33,652 nucleotides of DNA from assembly GCF_001315945.1 (NCBI RefSeq), contig NZ_BBBG01000026.1:1-33652 (forward strand), in the 5' to 3' direction. The stretch is from Methanogenium cariaci JCM 10550. GTDB lineage: Archaea; Halobacteriota; Methanomicrobia; Methanomicrobiales; Methanomicrobiaceae. The position numbers were made by a program, and so were the translations under genes. The notes beneath the pieces are model-generated. The model searched no databases. It saw nothing but the letters and a program-made list of their open reading frames with translations, and was not told where the DNA came from. Below are positions 27,578 through 33,652 of the stretch, one piece after another; the stretch's first letter is position 1, and the number at the start of each line of letters is the position of its first letter.

Positions 27578-30534
27578 GGGGGGGCGGGGGGGTGATATTG
27601 ACACAGATGTTGCAGGGCGCTGTCGATGAGAGCCAGTAACCCACCCCCCGGTTCAAGCACGGATGCCTGACGGTATACATGCTCCCCGGTGCTGTAGCAA
27701 TAGGTCTGATCCAAAAGGGCACCGTGGTTGGCATAGATACTTCCGGTCTGAGTTGCAAGGCCAACGCCTCCGATCAGGTTCCAGCCGGGGGGGGAGAGAT
27801 TTTTCTCGTACTGAGTCAGGGGGGGAACGCCGGAGAATGCAATTTCCCCCCCGTCCGCGAATGCACCGATCCAGTATCCCTCTCCCGGCACAATATCCGT
27901 GAGTGGGACTTTCTTGTATGTGCCGGTTGTGGTGTTGTAGGCATAGGCATCTTCGTAGAGGAAGCCGGTCGCGTGATCACGGGAGTGTCTACCGGTGTTG
28001 ATATGAGGTTCCAGCCGGAAGAGATGGGGGAGTGTAACACATGGGGATGAATGGGGTTCATCTCCTGCCTCAAGAAGGGTGAAGGTCTGTGTTGTATTTT
28101 TGGTGGTCGCACCAATCCATTCCACGGTGACGACATAATCGTCAGGAGTATAAGTGGATGTGTCAAGAATGAAACCCCCCCACGTGTTCTCTGCGTCTGC
28201 CCTTCCTTTGGTTACAAGTGCTGTCCCGCATGAACCGGGGGGGACGGTAGTGCCATCTGTTGTGGCAAACTCTACAAGCAGGCGGTCACCTGCGGCGAGG
28301 TTGGTGGTGCCGCCGATAATAATAGTCTCCCCCCCGACGTGTCGTTCGCCGATTATATCAATCATGATCCAAGGATCCTCAATAATGAAGGTGAGTTCGT
28401 AGCAGGTGTCGTCAATGTCCGGGTTGTTCATTGCGGTGACAAGTGCGTCTGCTGTGTTTGATCCCTGAAGGCTGCCGGGGGGGCCATCAAGGATGAACAC
28501 CGCCGGCAGGTTTCCGGCTGGATCCACGAGTGCAGCGTCGAGAACCGGGCGGACAACCGCGGTCTGGCCTGCGGCGGGATTGTTGTCCTGAGGAGCAAGA
28601 TCAAAGAGATCGTCGTACATCGGGTGCTGCACAACGACGGAGTAGCATCCTGTGGGTAAATTTTCTGTGTTTGCGAACCGGCATTCGAATGTACCGGTTC
28701 CCTCAACGGTCTCGGTGATATGGAATGCACTGTTATTGCCGAGAACCCAGATTGCTACGCCCTGTACGGGGTCACCGGTTGCGTCCCGCTGATAAAGAGG
28801 TCATTACCCTTTGCAATCGTTGCCGGAGAAGCGGTGGCGGTGACAAAGGGCTCTTTGATTGCAAGATATGCAGTATCATAGATTGCGTCCTGTGTGTCCA
28901 GGTCATCTCTGTTGGTTGCGGTGGAAACGGCATAGATGGAGTAGGTGCCTGCATCAAGGTGCTCACCCTTGGTGTTCCATCGGTATTCCCATGTGCCGTC
29001 CGACCCCACAGTCTCACCTCTCCAGGCTGCAAGTGAGTCCAGCTGACCGTCCGGATAGAACGGGCTGACAGATGCGCCATCTGCATCTGTTGCGGAGTTC
29101 ACTCCATCATGTATGTCATGAAAGGATCCTCCTTTGGAAGGCAAATTTGGGCCGGTGATAAAAAGCCAGGTGTAGTCGCTGTCAGTGTTTGTGCCAGAGA
29201 GGACAATCTCTTCACCCATGTAATAAAGGCCATCACCGGGTGTGCCTATTGTGATGCCACCTTTTTCAACATTTATCCGGGTGGTGTCAGATGTGGGGTT
29301 GTTTGCAACAACTGCGACGGGTGGAACGGCGAGTGCATTGCCGGGGGGGAAGTAGTCGGCCCGGATGGTGTAGGTATAGTCCCTTGTGGTCTCATCGGTA
29401 TCAAAACCAACCGTGCGGCGGCCTAAACCGGAGAGTTTGACCATGGCAAAGCAGGCGCCGGTTGCCGGGGGGGCATTCTGGCAGACATCATCCTCAACTG
29501 CCTGTCCTGTACGGAACTGGTAGAGTGCGGCGTTATCGCCGGCAGCGGTGCCCGCTAAGTAGACCTTGTCCTGATTTGGTTTGATGGAGGGAATAGTGTC
29601 AGGTGCGGTGACACTGCTGGTGCCTTCTACCCAGAGGACATAATACTTGTCAGGGCGTCCGGTGATGGTGACGGAAAAATCGTTTTTGCGGACAACGACG
29701 TCCTTGTTTGTCTCAATCATCACATCATCTTTGTCGACATCAAGAGTGTAGACCCTGGACTTGGTGCAACCGGTCACCGTCCCTACGTTATCCTTTGCAC
29801 CGTTCAGGTTGACCTGTGCATAGAACGAATAGACACCGGTCTTGTATTCTGGCCGATCAAGTGCCCAGTTTGCGTTGAGTACAGCATCAAGCTGTGGAAC
29901 ACCAGGCAGGTAGAACTGTGAGGTGGTTGGAGTGAGGTTTGTCAGTGGGCAGGAGGTCACCGCACCATTATCGGCATAGAGTGCAGTGAAGACGGCTCCC
30001 TCTTCATCAACGACAACGACATTGATGTCCGTGCTCTGTTCTGCATTAATCGAGCGCTGGTTAATAACCTGATACAGGTTGCTGTCAACACGGAAGGTCA
30101 TGTATGTGTCTGTTTTAATTACCTCCCCCATTGGTCAGATCCTCTCCGGTGTTGGCATTGAAAACCTTAACATCAATTGCGGGCATCTGAACATTGATTA
30201 TCGCCGTGGCAGTTGCAGGGTTGACTGTCCAGTCCACTTCGTACCAGTAACCCGTGCGTGTCTGGAAGGTTGATGGGGGGGAAATCACTTCGTTACCGGG
30301 ACCTTGGGTGGTATAGGATGCGGATGGTGAAGCGATCCTTGGGTCGTCACCGGGTGCAAACCACATAAGTCCGGCCGGATATGCATCAGGTCCGGTGAAG
30401 GTGAGGCCTTCCTCACCAACCAATACTACTCCTGCCTGGGGGGGCACAACGGTTAGATCTGCTGCTGCTGCAGGTGTGATTCCCGCCACTCCGATGATAA
30501 GAATGGCCATTAACACTATGCGCAATGTCTTCAT
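27570..30534 (-). CDS. Large secreted surface protein A, DUF3821 plus GWNLI modules (frame-broken)
   Basis: About 985 residues. Signal peptide IVLMAILIIGVAGITPAAAA. Residues about 25-260: DUF3821-like (VVLVGEEGLTF, FRVDSNLYQVINQR, INVVVVDEEGAVFTALYAD), homologous to the protein at 22890. Central beta domains (KYYVLWVEGTSS, LYYMGEEIVLSGTN). About 560-800: domain with TASPATIAKGNDLFISGT and NNPDIDDTCYELTFIIEDPW. C-terminus: two GWNLI motifs (SSGWNLISTPVDTP, PGWNLIGGVGLATQTG) flanking YAYNTTTG and VPGEGYWIGAFADG. Frame breaks: 30126-30130 (five for four), a G lost near 28783, near 27975 and near 27642. No C-terminal membrane helix. Likely an S-layer or other envelope component. Confidence 0.78.
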
Positions 30535-30770
30535 TTGAACTCACAACAGTTTGAGATCTGAGTGCCATGAACGATAAGTATTACTATGAGTTTACCTATT
30601 GCAGCCCCAATTTGATCAGATATACGCATTTGATAAAAATCTATATACAAAATGAATGGTTGGCGTTTTTTCAACAATGATTCCAGAATTTCGGAATCCT
30701 TCACCGGTCACCTGCGTGACCTAGCGAGCGGGGGGGCAAGTGCTGTTGTCTGGTATTCCAACAGATACCG
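30535..30770 (-). promoter_or_regulatory. Promoter and leader of surface protein A
   Basis: AT-rich, no gene. On minus, TTGTATATAGATTTTTATC (about 30655-30637) is a strong TATA region, about 105-120 bp before the ATG at 30534, giving a leader of about 85 nt. TTTTTTCAAC on plus at about 30668 and a seven-base G run at 30730 lie further up. Confidence 0.5.
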
Positions 30771-30775
30771 TGAAC

Positions 30776-30825
30776 AAAAAAAGGGGGGGTGACGGGATGC
30801 CGGTGATTATGCCGGTGCTACCGGC
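30776..30825 (-). terminator. Hairpin plus T-tract terminator of surface protein B
   Basis: On minus, GCCGGT-AGC-ACCGGC (30825-30811) forms the same hairpin as behind gene A, followed by T7 (30782-30776). The surrounding 100 bases are nearly identical to the A copy. Confidence 0.5.
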
Positions 30826-32616
30826 GGGGGGGTGATATTGACAGAGATATTGCAGGGGGGGCTGTCGATGAGAGCCAGTAACCCACACCCGGTTCAAGGA
30901 CGGATGCCTGACGATATGCATGCTCCCCCGGTGCTGTAGCAATATGCCTGACCCGGATGGGCGGCTCCGTGGTTGGCACGGATGTTTCCGGTTTGGGTGG
31001 CAATGCCGACGCCTCCGATCAGGTTCCAGCCGGTGGAAAGATCTTTCTGATACTCGGTCAGGGGGGGAACGCCGGTGAAGGTCATCTCTCCATCCGTGAA
31101 CGCACCCACCCAGTAGCCTTCTCCCGGAACGATCTCTGCGAGCGGGACGGATTCGTAGGCATTGGTCGTGGTGTTGTAGGCATAGGCATTCCCGTAGAGG
31201 AAGCAGGTGGCATTGATGGCGGGGGGGGTGTCCACCGGGGGGGTTGAGATGAGGTTCCAGCCGGGGGAGACGGAGCGAATATAGGTCGGCTGCGGGGTTG
31301 GATCCGGATTGGGTGCTGCGGGCAGGACGTTGAATATCCGGGTTGCAGTCTGATCAGGCACAATACCTTCTACCTTGACAATGTACTCGTCTGGGACGTA
31401 GGAAGATGTGTTAACCGTGAAATCCCAGACGTTCACGCCTTCGGTCTCCCCCCCTGCGGTAACAAAAACGATCCCGGATGAACCTATAAATTCACTTGAT
31501 GCGTCGTCTCGGTCGGTTTGAATGAGGATGAGGCAACATCCATAATCAGTCTGTCACCAACGGCGAGATTGGTGGTGCCGGTGAGGTGAAAGATATCTCC
31601 GACATACCGGTCGTCGATTGCATCAATCATGATCCATGGTTCCTCAACCATGAAAGTAAGCCTGAAACAGGTGTCGTCAATCTCCGGGTTGTTCATTGCG
31701 CTGACAAGTGCTGTGTATGCATTAGATCCCTGGAGACTACCAGTTCCTTCTATAAGGAATGCAGGTGGGAAGAGTCCGGTAGAACCAACGAGTGAAGCAT
31801 CAAGAATCGGGCGGACAACAGCGGCCTGGCCTGGTGCAGGATTGCCTGCCTGGGGGACGAGGTCAAACCTGTCGTTCTGCATCGGGTGCTGCACCACAAC
31901 GAAGTACTGACCGGGTGCAAGGCTTGCCGTGTCCCCGAACCGGTAGTCGAACGCACCGCTCTCATCAACGGTTTCGGTGGCATAGGACGCACAGTCCCTG
32001 CCGAGGATCCAAAGTGCCACGCCTGCGGCGGGATTATCCTCTGCGGTACCGGTGATGGAGAGGTCATCACCCTGTGCAATGATTGCAGAGGATGTGCCTG
32101 CGGTAACAAACTGCATCTCAGGGTCAACAAATACAGGTGGCTGAATGAGGAACTCGTTGCCGGGCCAGACCTTGCCGTCCTTATCCAACTGACGCAGACG
32201 GAAGAGAGTGACATCGGAGACCGGTGCGGCATTGGGCACCTTTCCGGCCAAGGTGTAGTCAACCGTCACCTCATTCCTGGGTATGAGAGATCCCATCCAA
32301 AGTGGCGCACATACTGGCTGCTGCTCTGTTTTGGTATGCCCTGTCTATTCACCAGGATGGCATAATCCCATTCCGGGTCCTCAAGCTCGGTGTATGCCTC
32401 AAGCTCTTCGGCTGGATTAAAAGTACCTGTATCTCCGCTGCCGGTCAGTTTGACGATGACGTGCACGGTGACCGGATCACCGGGTGCGAGGTTCCCGGAT
32501 GGGTCAACGTCTGCAACGGTCTCAACAAAATCCGCTGCTGCAGCACCCTGCACGATGCAGAGCGCGAGCATTATGGAAAGGAGTAGTATGATTCCCTGTT
32601 TCATGGTATATTTCAC
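30807..32616 (-). CDS. Mosaic secreted surface protein B (frame-broken)
   Basis: About 600 residues. Signal peptide IILLLSIMLALCIVQGAAAA. Residues 28-165 (ELEAYTELEDPEWDYAILV, EVTVDYTLAGKVP, LFRLRQLDKDGKVWPGNE) are homologous to the coiled-coil protein at 11000-12142. Then the domain shared with protein A (SSAIIAQGDDLSITGTAED, NNPEIDDTCFRLTFMVEEPW). C-terminus has GWNLISTP, YAYNTTTN, VPGEGYWVGAFTDG and GWNLIGGVGIATQTG like protein A. Breaks: a G missing near 32277, one near 31510, and 30926-30930 (five for four; TGEHAYRQASVLEPG restored). The exact stop (30807 or 30818) depends on the run at 30826-30832. Likely envelope protein. Confidence 0.75.
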
Positions 32617-32631
32617 CTGACAATCTGATTA

Positions 32632-32850
32632 TCATTCAGGGAGGGACACAATCCCGTCCTCGTCGAACATGGATGAACGACTTTGGACGTGACAGCGTCC
32701 CCCCCCTTTGTTTTGCAATGAATTATCTGTTCGTTCATAGATATGCGGTGCGTCACGATTGGTTGCCGGAGTGAGCAATAGCTACCGCCTTTGCGTATTT
32801 GGTCATATCGTCACGGGGGGGATAAGACCAATGATCAGATTTCTCTCCCT
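32632..32850 (-). pseudogene. Decayed fragment of the cetZ-like gene 3' end
   Basis: The sequence beside the start of gene B repeats the layout beside 12142. CGTCGAACATGGATGAACGA is shared exactly with 12186-12205; TTTGTTT, TTGCAAT and ATACGCGGTGCGTC-like blocks follow in order, but with indels and stop codons, so no protein can be made. Similarity fades after about 32790, with a weak later match (ATAAGACCAATGATC to ACAAGACCGATAATC near 12508). A relic of a duplicated cetZ-like/secreted-protein locus. Confidence 0.7.
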
Positions 32851-33064
32851 CACATACCAATCCCGGTAAAGACGATGATTCTCGCTGTTGTGGCTGCTAT
32901 CCTGAGGAAGAGAATGGTCATCGCGTGCGGCAGACATTCGTAGTGACGCACGCCTGTTGAGAAGTGAGGGGGGGGAAAAAGCGATAAGCTTTACTACCCG
33001 AATCCATTTAATATCCTTAATTTGGGAGATAATACACATATATTCGGAAAGTTTATTAATCAAT
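32851..33064. other. Intergenic spacer before the insertion element
   Basis: No supported gene. A possible 86-residue reading on minus (32803-33063) has no recognisable domain and overlaps the decayed cetZ relic. The last 60 bases are AT-rich. Confidence 0.4.
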
Positions 33065-33652
33065 AGGACTTACGCAGTTGTTCGTTGAAAAAAATTAATC
33101 AAATCTTATCTGTTGTAAATTATTCATTCTGTGTCTCATAGCGTCACGTATTGGCTGCTCTTTTTGCTCATGTAATGAGATATTATGTTTAATTCTGATC
33201 CACTCCATCCTAACAACAGCTCTGATTGAAAGAAGAATATGTCCCATTTGAGCATTTGCCTTCCTTGCCTGACAGGATTTTACGCCGCAATATTGCTTCA
33301 GATTTCTATGATATAGCTCAATTTTAAAAGCTATACTGGAGATTTCATTTCTTTCCTCTTCAGACATCTCCAAAAAGTCAGTAGCCCAAAACTGGATTCC
33401 ATTTCCATCATTATCACGGTGAAAAACTCGAACAATTCCAACTCCTTTTAGCCTGACATTAATTCCCCCCCGCCAGGAATTGGAAATTCATGAATCTGAC
33501 AATAATTTGTCTCTTCAGTTTTTACCATCCTGTTTTTCTTTAATCTTGTCAGGAAATGCCATCCTAGCTTTTTAACAAGCATGAGATTTCCCATGCTTGA
33601 ATACCATGAATCAAACAGAACAAATTCAGGAGAAAAACCTCTTTCTTTTGCT
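33065..33652 (-). mobile_element. End of an IS701-like insertion sequence (partial)
   Basis: AGGACTTACGCAGTTG at about 33065-33080 has the look of an insertion-sequence terminal repeat and lies about 15-30 bases beyond the transposase stop, at a sharp drop in GC content. The element continues past the right edge, so the other end and target duplication cannot be seen. Confidence 0.6.
33095..33652 (-). CDS. IS701-like DDE transposase, C-terminal part (partial, frame-broken)
   Basis: About 185 residues of the C-terminal half. VLFDSWYSSMGNLML holds the second catalytic Asp; HFLTRLKKNRMV follows; the third acid is the Glu in IELYHRNLKQYCGVKSCQ, and QMGHILLSIRAVVRMEW is the usual end block. The frame is broken at 33465-33471, where seven G on minus should be five (PIPGG-INVRLKGVGIVRVF restored). 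Lower GC and codon use unlike the host genes support foreign origin. The same seven-base run inside a mobile element is useful for judging the run anomaly. Confidence 0.8.

Noticed and set aside
32803..33063. 86-residue protein on minus
   Set aside because: No motif, overlaps the decayed cetZ fragment and a G run; likely chance.
1..33652. G/C heptamers as phase-variation (contingency) tracts
   Set aside because: They lie in EF-1A, L24e, NDK and porGDAB as well as in spacers, far too many and too uniform for switchable loci, and they damage invariant motifs.
1..33652. tRNA genes or CRISPR arrays
   Set aside because: No cloverleaf with a T-loop consensus and no regularly spaced repeats were found by eye on either strand.

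Overview
The window comes from a methanogenic archaeon, most likely of the order Methanomicrobiales. Supporting signs are an archaeal EF-1A/S10 pair, an L7Ae-S28e-L24e-NDK operon, a split GMP synthetase glutaminase subunit, a porGDAB pyruvate:ferredoxin oxidoreductase operon, archaeal CobT and CobS, and several secreted proteins of the DUF3821 type with Thr/Pro-rich or GWNLI modules. Organism and family names rest on reading translated sequence; no database search was possible.

Layout. 1-3477 (minus): hexulose-phosphate synthase (cut by the left edge), nitroreductase, TraB-type membrane protein, Cys-cluster protein, GMP synthase glutaminase. 3539-6429: two tandem cobT-type genes (minus) and a divergent cobS (plus), for nucleotide-loop assembly of the corrinoid cofactor. 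6574-8696: small Cys protein, EF-1A, S10. 8706-10616 and 13459-18431: membrane and glycosyltransferase genes of protein glycosylation (Agl23-like, FAD oxidoreductase, GT2, flippase-like, YYY/DUF2298), the last four with overlapping stop/start codons. Between them, on minus, 11000-13344 holds a CetZ/FtsZ-like GTPase and a secreted, membrane-anchored coiled-coil protein. 18523-19850: ribosomal operon with a probable kink-turn leader. 19985-22818: small membrane protein, nitrilase-family hydrolase, threonine synthase, DUF5803-like protein. 22890-24317: DUF3821 surface protein. 24381-27259 (minus): porGDAB. 27570-32616 (minus): two large mosaic surface proteins. 32632-32850: decayed second copy of the cetZ-like 3' end. 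33065-33652: end of an IS701-like element.

The most striking property is not a gene. Runs of exactly seven (sometimes eight) G or C occur well over a hundred times, in genes, intergenic DNA and the IS element alike. In conserved proteins they add one residue where the family has a 4-base run, or break the frame where a 5-base run is expected. I read this mainly as a systematic consensus error. About half of the genes below are therefore given as reconstructed spans that cross one or more frameshifts.

Biologically, the best leads are the L7Ae kink-turn leader, the cetZ-like/coiled-coil operon with its partial duplication next to the surface-protein genes, and the module shuffling among those surface proteins.
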